Assembly: GCA_003342895.1 (NCBI GenBank)
Contig: PTFA01000365.1
Coordinates: 310,001-374,000, forward strand
DNA length: 64,000 nucleotides
Direction of reading: 5' to 3'
Origin: Casuarius casuarius
Lineage: Eukaryota; Chordata; Aves; Casuariiformes; Casuariidae
Within the stretch, counting starts at the first letter, position 1. Each line of letters opens with the position of its first letter. A program made the position numbers and the translations under genes. This document shows positions 13,856 through 33,769 of this stretch, piece by piece. The notes beneath the pieces were generated by a model, which did not search any database, was not told the DNA's origin, and saw nothing but the letters and a program-made list of their open reading frames with translations.

Positions 13856-15824
13856 CTCATCAGTATCCAAATCATTCCCCTTTATAGAAATTTGGGATTC
13901 TAGTTCTTATTCAAACAACACTGCTGTACTAGTGCCTAGTAATCACTGCCATAAAACACAGAAAACTTTGTAAGCCAGACTCTTAGAAGCACTGTGTTTA
14001 ATATTAGGATTGGGGATAAATAATAGAATCTCATTAATATACATTTACTTGCAGACTCGGAACAATTAGCAGCTGAACAAACTCATACAAAGAAAATAAT
14101 CACTCAAAATAATGAATTGTTGATTCATCATCTAGATTAAATGTAACACTTCAGAGACGTGTACTGTGATATCTTTGTAAAATTAACGAGGTCTTAGTAA
14201 GACCAGACCTCATTAAAGTATCTACTGTTAAATCTTTCCTGGAAAATTGGAGAAAAAACATCTCTGTGTAGATTAACTGACTTGTCAGCCAGCTCCTACT
14301 GTAAAGACCACAAGGTGAAATATGGCAGAGCCAGAAAAAGCAGGAGTTCCTGGCTTTCAAATCAAATAAATTCCACTTGACAATATTGCCTAATTAAAGC
14401 TAATATAATCAGCAAAATAGCAAAAATAAAAAAGAATACAACAAGAGCGACACGATTTTAAGTTAAATGAGAGATCTGATATTCCAAGTGTTCCCAGATT
14501 CAATAAATCTGGTGTGTAGATATAACTGACCAGTGTTTCAATGACTTATACCTCAGCGACAGATTTAAAGGGCTGTTTTTTTCTGCAGAACACAAGACCT
14601 TTGGTATTCTGCCTGACACTTGAAGACTAGCATGGCTACGAACAGCTTCACACAGAGACTATGACTGTTTGGAAGAACGGAGATCATTGCCTTCATAAAT
14701 ATGTTTTAACCTTTTGCATCATGGCATAGTTAAGATGTCTGTCTCGCATATTTAAATTCCCTCACTTTTTCAAAAGAGAAATACCCAAAGAGACAGGCAG
14801 ACGGAAAACTCAGAAGAATAACTAGTGTTGCGGTACCATAAAAAATGATCTAATCAACAACAGAAAAAATGAAATGAAGCTGACTAAACAGCACTATATT
14901 AACTCATTTGCTTGTTAGAAATTTTACAAATACATTCAGTTCTGTGCATTCTTATACTTACTAGCAATCATTAATAGATTTATAGAACTATAATTGGAAA
15001 ATTCTGAAACATAAGCTGCAATCTCATTCCTCAGATCAACAGGAAAAATGAATGACACATGAATTGTGAAGTACATTATTAAAAAAAAAAAAGAAAACCA
15101 CACCTCTTCTGTGTATAAATTTCACAGTTTATGGTTCACACTTTAATTGCTAATAGTTGCCATGGAGTCCACAAATAAGCCAGCATATAAGATTTAGTGC
15201 AAGTCAGTTATAAGCAGTGAATTTCTGACTATGTAGCCTTGTAAAATGGACATGATAAATTTCTCCCAGCTATTTCCATTCCAATTACTGTTTGCCTCAG
15301 GTTTCTCATCCTGACTTTGAATAAATCTTTTTAGCAGCCATTTTTGACAAAAGCAGTCAAGTTAACCTATGAAAGCTCTGAAAACATCAACTGGCACAGA
15401 ACTGGCCTACAATTTGAACTGTACCTCTTATTCTTGCGCTTCTGTGAAAGCCACATTACATTTTATTTTACTTTGGCCTCACACATTAACAAAATTGCAC
15501 GTATCAAAGAAATGTGATAGAAGGTTGTCCCAGGTTAACAGAATTCCTTTAATAAGTAAAATGTGTAGCACTTACTCCTATTGATGTGCATATGTAAGTA
15601 GTTAATATTATCCCTATCACTTTTTAATGTTTACTCTTTCGAACATCTGAATCATGAATCCTTAATATATATATTTTTATGTACAAGCATATACCCATCA
15701 TACGTGGAACAAAGACACTTCACATTTGTATGATATTTAAATCATCTCATCTTTGGAATCACTTAAAAGACATAGTATATGATTTTGAATATTTCTCTGA
15801 AATAGCCTAAAGGAGAGCTTCTTT

Positions 15825-15840
15825 AAAAAAAAAAAAAAAA
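15825..15840. repeat. Poly-A run
   Basis: Sixteen A followed by A/G-rich sequence; no LINE or SINE body recognised upstream. Confidence 0.9.
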
Positions 15841-18800
15841 GGAAAGAAAAGATAAAAAAGAACAAATGGAAAATGGATTGTTTTAAGAAGGCCTACATCT
15901 AATTAATAACATTCTTTTCTCCAGTATAGGGGCTTTTAACTTTAGTGTTGAGAAAAAGGATTACTAAACTTGAGGAAATTTGTTTTAGAAATGGAGCCCT
16001 ACCAAGTAAAGAGTTATGGGTATACAACTGAAACTGTAGCAAGGCCACGTCCTGCAATTACAACTTTATCCCACAAAAGCAGTTTCAGATACAATACCTT
16101 CAAAGCTTATACAAAGTGCTCGCACCCTAAAGTCCATCTTTAACACATGACTTCTTCGTTATTTTCTCAAGGGACTGTGCAGTAATGGGAAAGATGTGTT
16201 CACTTGACACATCTATTAAAACCTATACAACTGATATTTAATTCTGCGCTGATAGAAGTCAACAAACTATACAAACAGTCATAAATATACATATTGCTTA
16301 CATAATTTGCTACATTCCAGTTTTCTTGAACTTGAAGTAACTGAAAAGAAATACACAATTCCAAAATTAGAACTATAAAGCCAGAAGGATATTTTTGCAT
16401 TTTTTTTCCAATTGACAAAAAATAATCTTGATTATAAACACTTAGAAAGGAAAAATAAAATTAAAAAAGACGAGATGGCTGTGAGCAGTATTTGTTTCTA
16501 GTACTCAAATGGGATTCCAACTGGTTTTAATCCTGCTGCGTGAAAGTCAGCACAGCTTCAGCACATGCACCAACGAAAAACACAATAACCCACCAACTAC
16601 ACTCAGATTAAAACAGAGTGGTTAATTAAAAAATAAAAAAGGAGTAAGGAAGGAACTACTGACTATAAAAATAAGATGGAAACTGATATTCCACTTTTAA
16701 GTGAGATTATCCGAAGTTGAAATCCACTGTCAGCATTCAGTAATGGCTATTGCTATCCAGAACAGAGCATCTGCTTATTCACACTTTCTGATGCTCATAT
16801 TGTGGTGTAGTACTCACAGCCTAGACACAAATATCTAATAATGAAGCAGTGAGAAAGCGGCCTCAAACACTTTGCAAGGTACCATCCAAAGTAATTAACA
16901 AATATTTTAAAATATTTATCACTAACACTACAGCAAGAACTAAAACTTGTTCTCCTATGGTATTTTTTATCCTGTCTTACATACTCATAGCTATTTATTC
17001 CGAAACGTTCCATTTAGTCAGTTTGTTGTATAAGTAGTGAGTGGTTAGTATGAGTCTTCCAGATGAGGAAAGGTGAAAGGAGAAAGATTTTATGGAGGAA
17101 AGGTGAAAGAAAAAAAAAAAAAAGTAACAGCAAGCTGCAAGGGACTCTGCAAACCTGAATGTAACAGAATGTATGACTTATCAGATCAAAAAAACAGACA
17201 GCCAACCTCCTAGTCAAAACACATTTGATAAAATATGCAGACACAAAAGGGTTTTTTGCGCTAGTTACAACCTGAGGAATATTAAAGCAACTTGATTTTC
17301 AGAAGCATTTAATACACGTATACTGAAAGATAAAGTCCCTTAAAATGTTTCCCTTACAGCTAAGCCAATCCTCCAAAATACTTTTGAAAGTCTAGGCCAG
17401 CCGTTTTAAGAGACTTTTTCAAAACTGCTTTGATTTTAATGCCAAAAGTCTACATATAACAGTAATCTTTTCTCCAAACCATTACAATGAACACACAGAA
17501 TAAGTTCACAGCTTCAAAGAAATGAATGTTCAATGTGAGTTGCTGATACTAATGTGGAGTAATATCCTGACCATTGAGGAAGCCCAGTGAAGAAGAGGAA
17601 TGAACGGACAAGGAAGGGAGTTAAAAGTAACTGTTAAGATGACATACGGACATAGGCCACTGAAAAATAAAACAGGGATTTTTTGCTCCACTTTGCAATT
17701 CTTGTCATTTTCAGGGGGTATGTCTGTGGGCCTTTGGGGCTTTTGTTTGTTTGTTTTTAAACAGTCTTGTCACAAATCAATACTCCTGTGTTGCCAGAAC
17801 TTGCATTACTTTTTAAGAGAAGGCAATGGCTTTTCAACCTACATATTATGGTTCTTTATTAAGAGTTGGTAACGCGTGCCTTTGTAACAAGCATTGACTT
17901 TAAAATAATTAGTTGACGTTTTACGACATGCTTATACTAAAGTTCGTATGCATTGTATTTAGGTGAATGAATATTTAGTACTATAAACTGGCAAAATTAA
18001 TCCTGGAAAAGTCAAGAGTACAAGTGCTGACAAACTTGAGCAGACCAAGTCCCAGTCCTCCCAATTTCCCTCAGTTTATCATCTTTTCCCATTGTCAAGG
18101 TAAACTGCGGTATCACTTAGAGAAGCAGGCTGACAACTGGTAGCAACTTAAGTACATGCTGAATAGAAATCCATCACGGAGGCACAAAAATGCCAGCTCT
18201 TTGTCGTGTGGAACTAGTGACATATTTTGCAAACCTATCAGCACTTCAGTGGCAGAATCAAAACAGCATATGCTTATAACAAAAAATCACAGAGGATCAC
18301 ATTCTGCTTTGAGTCTCTTTCCGTCATTCATTTCAGCTTACACAGCAAATCCAAGCTTACTGAAAAGGTTAACTAAATTCCATGGTCAGGGAACTGTGAA
18401 AGAGTCAGGGCTCCTGAGAACGAAACACACAATACTGGATTTTGTGGAGGTGGAATTGCAGGCTACTACTGTATATATTTCACTGCTGCTGAAGGAATGA
18501 TGCTGAAATTCCTAAAATCAGCCAAAGAAATTGGCTCTAGAGTTCTATAAAATACCAGGGGCACTGCTTAAGACCACAGTCAGTCTGAGGTATTTAGTTT
18601 AAGAATGATTAATCACAGATGAATCAGCCTTTTGTTTCTTTTTTGACATTTCAGAACCCTTTCTAGTGTTCCATCTATCTGAAGTCTGGCCATGCCTTGA
18701 TACCAAAGTAGACTGTTTGAAATAATTCCATTTACTTTGGCCTGCATACAAGTCTGGATAAAGATTTCAGTCAAAACACCTCTTCAAATCATAGAATGGG

Positions 18801-21800
18801 CTTAAAATGGTACACAGAGATAACACAGCAAGAAGATATTAGAGCTGTTACATACTTCAAAGTACATTAATTTTTATTTACAAATTTAATGGAATGGTTT
18901 CAGGGAAAGCAGAACATTGGCCAAAATAAGTAACAATGTGTGCTCAAATTGCAATATTTGCATGAAAATATTGACATTGAAAAAGCTTTGGAAAGCCCAG
19001 AAGTCAGGAAACTCGCATAGAAAACTTCACCAACAGCCCCTTCCCAATATGAGAACTCAGAGGAAAACACGATTTAAGGTCACAGACCCTAATGATAAAA
19101 GCTGGGCAGCAAGTACACTAATTATTTAGACCAGAAGCACAAAGCCAAAATCTATTTAGTATCAGCCACCATGAGATTCAAAATCAGCATCAAAGAACTG
19201 CGATAGAAAGAACAGAAGGGGGTAGGTTAGAACCTCAGAGCTCAGTAGGGACTGGAAGAATAGAATTTAATAACACAGAGCCATGAAGTATAATTCTCAA
19301 AACTGAAAGATGTGGGATACCACAGACAGAGGCTCAGTATAGCAAAAAAAAATCCAAGATCCTCTCAACTATCTCTTCAATATGACTGTTGACTAAAGCT
19401 GATTCTTTTATCTCTGTAATTCTATAAACATGTTTTTAAACATGTCATTAACTGAAAAGCATTAATGATTACAGATACAGTATTAAAAAAATCGAGAAGC
19501 AAGTTTGAGACCAACATCACTCTAAAATAAAATACTTTCTTGTACATAAAATTTTCTCATGGAGTCCAAAATGCATTAAGGAAAAGACTTTGCATCTTCT
19601 GAGTCCTGGAAAATTTTCCACAAGACTATTTTTCCAACATAAGAACTACCACATCTAACAGAGCCTGAGAAGTTTTATCACAAGGTCATGAATTTCTTCA
19701 GAGAACCATTTTAACCTTGCATTACCCTAACCTACCCTGAAAAAGTAGAATAAAGCCATTGCTTAATGTTTTTATAATATTTTTTTCCATATTAATATAG
19801 TTAACAGGACTACAGAAATCCCTTTGTCTCAATTTAATGTATATTTTATTTTACCAGTCATAAATATTAACTCATAAATGGGAATAAAGAAGAGCTGGGA
19901 ACTAAAAAATAGTCTAATATTACTACATAGTCTCTTCCCCCATCTAACGTAATTTACCTGGTACTCCATTGTTTTAAATCACGCTGCCATCAAATGCAAG
20001 CTATTTGGGAGTGAAGGTAAAGAGAAGGAAGAAAAGGCAGCAGAGAGTCAAATACAGGTCCCTTTTAAGAACTTCTGTAGTTACATGTCTGATCCATGGG
20101 CTAGAAGATATTCTTTAACTATCTCACTTCCTCTCTGAAAATTCAGAAATCTTAAATTGTATTACTGTGCCACAGGAATCCTGCCCTTAGCATCCTTACT
20201 ATGAGAAATCAGTACTTCAGCAAAATATTCAGTCTGTGCCTTGGACCTCATTAGAGAACACAAATGTACCAAGATGACCTGTTGCAGAAGGGAAAAGCTA
20301 TTATTAGATACGGCTCAGTCCCTGTTACATAATGATCACCTATAATCAGTTTTTGAAAATTGATATTTGATCATTACTTTACATCCACAACAAAAGGAGA
20401 ATCCAAAAGAGATGTCTAGACTTTGCATTCCAAGACAGCACCCATGCAGAACAAGACTTCATCAATGCTTACCGTTGGATATTTACACATCTAAACTAGG
20501 ACTCACGTGTATTTAAAACTTAAACATTCCTCTATGTTCTTTTGTGGACAATACTAATGTATCAGTCCTGGATTATAATATAAGCGAGCAGAATAGTTCA
20601 TTGCTCAGACCCCCAACTATTTCAACCAAGTCCTGCATGTAAGACTGAATTTTACTTCATGCAAAGTGAAACACTGTCAAACTGCTTAAATCAACATCAT
20701 AAAGTCACTACTCCTTCTGCACCCCGATTCATCAGCTATCCTTCGACAGTCAGCAGGGAGAATGTCAGCTGCAAAGAGCATCCAGACTAACAAATGGGGG
20801 CTCTAGCAGACAGTACGAAGCAAACCAGTAGTCAAAGCTCAGGTGTTTTTGCTGGAAAGGTTCCAGTACAATGTTTACTTCAAAAATCAAGTGCAAACGT
20901 TAGCTTAGGCATTTCTATTGATCACAGACACCAGAAGGAAAGAGTTAGCCCCCAGTACAACCCTTTCCAAAATCCTGTGACTTTGTAGTAAACAAGTATA
21001 GCATGCAAACGTTCCTCATAAGTCACTGCTCACATAAACACGTAACACTGTGCCCAGCCTCGCTTTCCAAACATCCTAGGACATATAACTTGCAAAGGGC
21101 ATTACAAGCAGAGCATAAGAAACAGTCGTTACTTCTTCAGCCCCTTCCTTTTCCTCCCTTCATTTGATTTGCTTACCATGATATCTGTTTAACAATGTCC
21201 ACCCATTTCCTTTCCTTCTTCCACACTAATGTCATTAAGGGAAGGGGACCTCTAATATCTCTATTTAACTGGAACCAAGCAAAGTCTGCAAAATGTAATG
21301 TGAGTAAGTCAAGCTGACATAAATTAAATTACTTAATCTGCAAAGTCACTACTTTACCACTACTAATCACGTCACAAGAGTAGTATCATTATCCAGAAGC
21401 ATTTCAAAGCTTAGTTTTAAAATTTGTTTCAGTGAGGGTAAAGGCTACAGAATTAATATCCATTGGATTTTCAGTGGTATTACATTTGGCCAATGTTAAA
21501 AAAAGTAGAAGGGGGGACCCTCGCAACTCATTTAATTATTCTCCCAGAGAGCACTCCCTTACCTGCTATTTTGGATGTTCTGAATAAATACATGTCATTT
21601 TTTTTCCTCTCCCTTTCCCCCTACCCCTGGTAGAATGATTTCCATACTTGGCCACACTGAATTATCTAAGTACATTGACATGGATAGGTTTCCAAAAGGC
21701 TAAAATATATATTCTACCAATCACAGTGATGTCAGAGAAGCATCAGGTGTAAGCAAGGGAAGAATAAGTTTAAGGAATTAGAATGTGCAAAAAAATTAAG

Positions 21801-23508
21801 ATTATCCCCACTACACCTCACTCAATTTCCATTATTAGTGTGTGGAAACTAGAAGCATCTCTAGAAGATTATATTCTGACACAACCATTTTCAAATAACA
21901 GCACAGTCTCAATAGAAGAGATTCCACATTGTTGTAAGTAATACAAATGTATAATGGCTATGGAAGTTAAGTTCCATATTCACAGCATTTAATCTCCACA
22001 TTTTAATAGCTTGCTAGCTACTTTAATACATTGACTCATGTATGAGCTTTATTTAATTCAAGGATACAAAGTTCATGCTTTATTAAAACAAATGGCTGAA
22101 CCAAAATTTTCTTAGCAACGATACCTTAAAGAACTGGGATATTTTTTGTCATTATAGTCAGATTAGTTTCTTTTCTTACTGAAGAGCCCTGGTAAACTGA
22201 ATACATTCTCATTACAAGTCTTGAACTATGTAGGTTGTAGAATAGACAACGGATGTTACTCCGTAATGTCTCAACACGAATCAATCATCCCAAACCTTTT
22301 AATATTTACCAAAGAGTAGAACAAGTAATCAGAACCCACAATTCAAGATGGTGATGTGATATTCTTTACAAAGATTTACATTACAGAGGTATTATTTTCT
22401 AATTCACCAAATGGTTTGCCTCAAAGTCAACACTCTCTTTGCTTTGGCTAGCAAATGATGATGATAAATTCAAGTTGGCAAAGGAAAAAGCATCTTTTAA
22501 AAAAATGGGAAGGGAGGGTGGAATTTGTTACCTTCAGAAAAAATGAATTATTATGGTCACCTGTAGCACAGGACACAATAAAGCTGAAATGGCTCTTCCT
22601 TCACAACCATCACTTCAATGAACCCTCCCAACTTTTTGGCTATTAAAAAAAACCTGCAAGGTTTTTAGCATACTTTCAAACAAAACAAAAACAAAAACCA
22701 TGCAAATCCTATTTTATGAGCTACATTTCCATATTAGAAACATTTTTAGAAAATAAAATTATGCATTAACAACATATATTTGGTTACTTGCAAATGTTTG
22801 GCCAATTTCTATTCAGTATGCTCAAACAGTATAGTAATATTCAAAAAGCAATCACACATTACAGAGAAAACATACCACTTTCACAAGGTCTAAAAAACAC
22901 AGAAGAGAGAAACTCTCGGGCACTTAGGTTTAAGCAAATTTGTGGCTAATGTGTTACAAAGGAGGTCTGGGGGCAGACTGGTTATTCCAAACTTTCTGTG
23001 GAATCTCCTGACCCTTTCTTCAAGAATCTGCTACTGGGCTCTACTCAAAATAGCTACTAACCATAGCTTCTCACAGGTTTGATCTGCAGAGTAAGTCCCA
23101 TATCTCTAACAAAAAAAAACAAAGAAAAAAAACAAGGACAGCCAAGACCAAGGTGGCATGTTATCATTGCCTGTAGTCACTAAGCAACATTTCCCCAACT
23201 ATTCAATCAAACCTAAAAAAGAGAGAATTTTAGACTATTGCCAGATAAATTGTAAATATGAGATACCCAGGTGATGACAAACTATTATCTGACAGCCTGG
23301 AAAACCTCTTCATGTGAACTGCTTGCAAGCCAATTTGTAATAAATACCACATGCAGCTAAATTAAAACAAACAAACAAACAAAAACTAAGCCAAGTTAAA
23401 TAGTAACCAACATTCAAATTTAACTATATGAAGACTACATTAAAATGCAAAATGAGAATTACAAAATATTATATTACTAGGAACACTGTCAAATACTTTG
23501 AATAATCA

Positions 23509-28303
<4,795 letters not shown>

Positions 28304-30973
28304 CTAACCAAAACAAAACAAAAAAGGGATCAGTAATTCAACAGGTAGACTTTCACTATTAAAAAAAGAATTTAGGGAGGTTTTTTTAAGAGAAAAGTAA
28401 ATACTGTGAGAAATATGATATACTCTGATACACAAAGTATATAGAGAAAGGAAAAAAAATCTGAGTAGCAGGGAAGATGGTGCAAGTTCACTATCATTTG
28501 TGATTTTTACTGTATTCATGATCAGTAAACTCTACATATCACACACCACAAATACGAATCTGAAAACAGCCCCTGCCATCTAGCATTTATAGTACTGGAC
28601 TGGTAAAACAGCAATGTGATTCATCAAGTGTTCAATGCATGATTACATATATAGAAATTCTGCACATATTCTTTTTTCACAGTTTGGCCTCTAATCTTGA
28701 CCTACTCACTCTTTAACAAGACAAAGTGCAAAGGCTACAAAAAGTAAAGTGCAGGCATTACACTACTCTGTCAGCATTTCCTCAAAGCTGGCTGCAACTG
28801 TCCAGCTCTTCCAAAACGTCCTGTCACAGCTAATGACGCTACTCTGTTTTTCTCCATGCTGCCAATGGCCACCAGTGCCAGAAGGGAGAGGGGAAGTGGG
28901 TTGGGGAAAGGCGATTATGTTCAGGAAAGAGCCAGCCCTGCTTGACTTACCTTACCTCACGACTATCTGAGAGTCGGGCGTTACAACTGCCTCCCACCCC
29001 CATCCCCCTCCCCCAAGCACTGCAAGTGAATCACTTCGGCCACAGAAATTCTTTCTCAGTTCAGTTTGTCCATTAAAATTGCTTGAGGACAGCATTTATA
29101 CACAGAATTGAAAGGCTTACTGTTTACGTTTATTTGGACCAATTAAATAACTTTCCTCCAAGAATCCCAAACTCTCTGGTGCAAGGGAATCTGCAGAGCT
29201 TTTTTTCCGTCAGCCCACAACAGAGTATCTTCTGCCAGACCACCAAGGACCTTACTTTTGGTGTATATTCTGCATTTGAACAAGTAGTGAAGTACTCATC
29301 CGTACTCGGTAAAGTATCTAAAGCCAGAAACTGAAGCTTCAAATTAAGAAGAAAATGATCTCCTAATTTAAACTGTATTACACAACCAATTTTGGCACGC
29401 CATTTTCTCCAGTGTCAAATTTACTTTAATCCCAAATTCCACAGTGCTCAACTTAATTATCCATCTAGTCATGTTTTTCACTGTATTGCCAGATCTTCAG
29501 AAAGCTGCTTCTCACTCAATAAATCTGACAATATTACCTACTATTACCAACTGTTTTGCATTACAACGACAGAAGGTGGGTTTAATCAAGTATTTTGATA
29601 CAGTAGCGTAGACTTACAAGATGATGGTTAATAGAAGTTACTCTAATTGTTACCACATGTGTCAAAAGAAATCAATCACATGAACAAAAATCATTTCAAC
29701 TGACTTACCCAACCAATAAGTCCCAAAATAAAGGCCACATAATAAAACATTTGCCTTTTTATACACAATTTTATAGCATAAAACTAGATATGTAGCTACA
29801 AATACCGTAAAAATGAAATGATCAAATATCCAAGAGCTGAATTCTGCAGTATATGAGGATATTAAACTAGGATATTAGTATATTAAGCTGGGTTTCTCCT
29901 CATTTATGAGAAGTTTACTTATTTAGTATTTTCACATAACATCCACAGCTTTTCAGTATAGGCAAAGGAGACAACATGGGGTCAGTACAAAAATTTTCAA
30001 GCAGGGACACAGTCAAGCAGTGACTTGGTCAAAGTTTGAGAATAATAATTTTTCTCTAAGGATTTCTCAGCACAGGTTAAGTTCATTTCTCAGCTACCAA
30101 AGTGACAGTACAAATGGTATAGACGCCCTATGTAAATCAATGGGAAATGCAATTTGCAATATAACGCAGACTTGCTTAAACAAGTAACAGGTAAAAGAGA
30201 TTTTATTTCCCCCTGCATAAATAATTTCCTTCATGCACATTCAAAGACCTACATAGGTCTAATACTTAATCACATTCCTATGATTTCTAAGTAAGATTAA
30301 CTGATTTGTTTTTCAATGGTGATTTATTTTAGCATTTAGAAAAACAAAAGGACACATGACACACACAGGAGTTCCCTCAAGGAGCCAAAGCTGCTGTTAG
30401 CACTCAAGAAAAAGGGACAGAGAGGCACCATCAATGGCTTTCTACCACTCTAAATGCGCACCAACCTCAAGCATAAATTAGAACAGGGCAAATACTCTAG
30501 TTTGTATGAGCTACAGCTTTCTATCAACTTTGGTATGCCAAAGCCTCATGCCCAGACAGCATCCCCTCCTGCTCTTTCCAAGCACCCACCCCAGTGTCTA
30601 CTGCTATTATCATTAAAAATGGGACAGCTGTTGAAATGCATTCAGAGTGACATCAATGAACTCTAAAATATTTAAGTTAATTGCCCAGCAAAGTCACAGA
30701 CAGAAGCCTCTGTTCATACCCTTTAGAGAACTTCAACTCAGTACACTGAATTTAGCAAACAAAGCTGTATCACACTTCTGTATTTCACAATTTCAAAAGC
30801 AATACTTGGATTTCTTATAAACTGAGTTGGTTCCAACTTTTCTGAAACACAAGGCAATGCAGTTAAGTTAGGCACATCCAATAAAACTACATATCCCATT
30901 AGTTAAATAGCTTGGTGGAGTCAAAAATTCACTATATACATGAGTATTAAAAGAAAATTGTCTATAACAAAAC

Positions 30974-31006
30974 AGAAAAATAAAATAAAATAAAATAAAA
31001 TAAAAG
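30974..31006. repeat. (TAAAA)n microsatellite
   Basis: About six units of TAAAA following an A-rich lead. Confidence 0.95.
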
Positions 31007-32740
31007 AGAACACAGGCCATCAGTCTTCTAAAGCTAAAAGAATGTGTCTGACCGTGACTGGGGGGAACCCCATACCTTAGAATGGGCATAGTATGGATTC
31101 AGTCAGCAGACATCCACAAACTGAAATATTACCATCAGGTAAGAACTACATCATTATTTCACTAATTCAATTACAATGAAATATTATATACCTAAAAGAG
31201 GCTATGTTTTATAATGAACATATGCACAGCACTGATTTCAGGCAAAATGTTCTGGGATCTCCATTACATTAAATAAATCACATTTTAAAAAAAGGTAACA
31301 TTCTGCTCCCCATCAAAAAGTTTTCATACAATGTGATCCTTTGTAATGCATGTAGGTATTACGCTTTCTCCAGTATCTCAATGAATACTTGGCTCCATTA
31401 ATGTGAGTTCTTAGGTACCATCCCAGCAATTTGACATGTAATAGGTCTGGAATATAAAGCATTTTCCTGAAACAGATTATATCATTTCACACTATTGACA
31501 TGTCCTCCTGGGACCATGTTTGTCAAAGGCAATGTAAAATATACAGTAAGTGACACCAGCTGAGCAAGCCCCACCAGAGAGGGCTCACCTTATCAACCAG
31601 AAATATACACCTTAGCCCTTGTACTACAAAAACATGAGCTATTCTGGCCACTAAATGTCACAATTCCTATGATTAATGAGTCAACAAAAGTAATATCAGA
31701 GGCGTTATTAATGTGGAAATCAAGTGAGATTAGAAATAATATTCTCCTACTCCCCTAACTAATGAGGTTCAAACTATTGGTGCTTCCAGGGTTTTTTTTA
31801 ATAAATAAACAAAAAACCTCAAATATTCTACAGAACACATGTAAAAAAAGAAATGGGAAATTTAAAAGTTAATAGATTTTTTTATATATATATTTATCAA
31901 AGAAGTTAAAGGAGTAAAAACTAAAGCAAAGACTAAAACTAAGAGCCAAAGCACAAATAAATGTGTTGTGACTAGCGACTACTAAAAACCTGCAGTTTTC
32001 ATAGCTATTTCTGCCTCAACATCTTTTTCTAATAAGGTCTAAGAGTTATTCATTTTCTTCAATTTACATAAAGCGTTCTAAAAGTAAGGGGTTTAATTGA
32101 GCCCTCATCAACAGATAGGGATGTAGATAGTTCTGTTGCCTAGTTCTAGGCTAGATGGTGCTGTCAAACAAACATGTAACACCTCCAAATCTGTAGAAAA
32201 ACACTGATGCAGAGGGGCCAACTTGTTTAAAACTAACAATTTATACTCAAACATCAATATGATGAATTACATAATCAGATTTTTTAATTGTTTCAACATC
32301 ATAAGAACTAAATCCAGGACAAAAATTCGAAAGGGGATTATTTCCTCCCCAAAGTTTAGACTATACTGCAGAGAAAAATATAATATCTTCTATTACAAAT
32401 TAACTCTACCTGTATTCATACTCTAATAGCTAGTGATTCTATCAACACATTTGATTTCTCATATTTTATAATGTAGTATTAACATTTAAATATTTAGTAT
32501 CAACTTGCATTGCATATTGCCAAGTAGTATACCTCAATGTTACTCCTTAAAATGAAGCTTCAGTGATGTGAAGAATGCTCAATTTGCTTCAAAGCACGTT
32601 AGTCTTTCTTGTTACTTTTAAGAGAGTTTTACTGTATGGAAACTGTGCTTACTAACCACAATGCCAGACTAGCATGCGATTGCAGAAGGCTCTGCACAAT
32701 CACCTATCAAAAATGGTTCCTGACCCTGACAACTGCATGA

Positions 32741-32759
32741 TTTTTTTTTTTTTTTTTTN
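32741..32759. repeat. Poly-T run ending in an ambiguous base
   Basis: Eighteen T followed by N at 32759, the only ambiguous base noticed, which suggests an assembly or consensus problem at the homopolymer. Confidence 0.95.
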
Positions 32760-32973
32760 ACTGGAAGGTTTCATGACAACATCACTTAAATTTTCTACTT
32801 TGAACACTTCCATTTTGCCCTCTGCTGTGGACGAAGGGAGAAGAATATGAAATCCATGCTATTCCTTACAGAGAAAAACAGGAAACCTTTCACTTCTACA
32901 CTCTAGTGGAAATTATTTGCCAAAGAAATGAAGTGATTAATTCCAGCAGGTCCTTTCCCAAAGGTGCATGCGT

Positions 32974-32998
32974 GCACACACACACACACACACACACC
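32974..32998. repeat. (CA)n microsatellite
   Basis: About twelve CA units, preceded by alternating TGCATGCGTGCA; potential Z-DNA-type alternation and likely polymorphic. Confidence 0.95.
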
Positions 32999-33151
32999 CC
33001 ACCAACCATATGGTAGATTTCTCTCTCTCTTGGTTAGCAATATATTTCCTTTTCTCTATGTCCTCCTTTCATTACGGATTAGTGGGGATGCTATAAAACC
33101 AGCTTACAAGTGTAAGCTGTGTCAGCAGAGAGGTGCCAGTTCATATTGTTT

Positions 33152-33171
33152 AAAAAAAAAAAAAAAAAAAA
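33152..33171. repeat. Poly-A run
   Basis: About twenty A; no adjacent element recognised. Confidence 0.9.
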
Positions 33172-33769
33172 GTAGTGTACTGTTTTGAAACAAAGCAAAT
33201 AAATTAACTGCATCAAAATGCAATACATTAGCTCTATAGAGCTAACTTCCACACCTTAAATAGTATTATACTATTAGAGCTATACTGTCAACTATTTAAC
33301 CAGAATAGTGACAGTAAGTTTAAAATGCTAAAAGGATTAGGGAAGCTGTGAAGGCACAAGGGACTTTAATAGCACAAGACTGGTTATTGCCACAAAAACA
33401 AGAAAAATACCCATGAAAAATCAAAGCAATTTACCAGGATCTCAAAAGGAAATAAATTACATTTGATTTTGTCCCTAGAAGGGCATAGAATATGACTGAA
33501 ATGTGACATTCTTTAGGAGGTAATCCAAAGAATTACAGATCTGTAACTAGATCAGATAAACGTCTGCTACTAGATCACCTAAGAATTAACACACACGTTA
33601 ATAACCATAATAAATTTGAGCAGAAGTCAATGTGCTTTTGAAAAGAGGAGATAAAGATTCACAAATGTCTTTCAGTTCTTTAAGTTTCAACAGGCATCTC
33701 AATAAGGATAAGAACCAAAGCAAGAACAAATAATCATTTATATTATGAAAAGGAGCTCACTGAGTTACA

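Noticed and set aside
16470..16520. Minus-strand KYC codons resembling the human SKYCRFNQ part of ATE1 exon 11
   Set aside because: Flanking codons do not match and the frame is closed by a stop close upstream.
18156..18500. 114-codon plus-strand open frame
   Set aside because: No family resemblance, no splice or promoter context; length is within chance for 64 kb.
18785..18830. AATCATAGAATGGGCTT, like a reverse CR1-type tail
   Set aside because: Only a short word matches; the following sequence does not follow the CR1 pattern.
19428..19445. Short inverted repeat ACATGTTT/AAACATGT with 2-nt spacer
   Set aside because: Eight-nt arms in AT-rich DNA are expected by chance.
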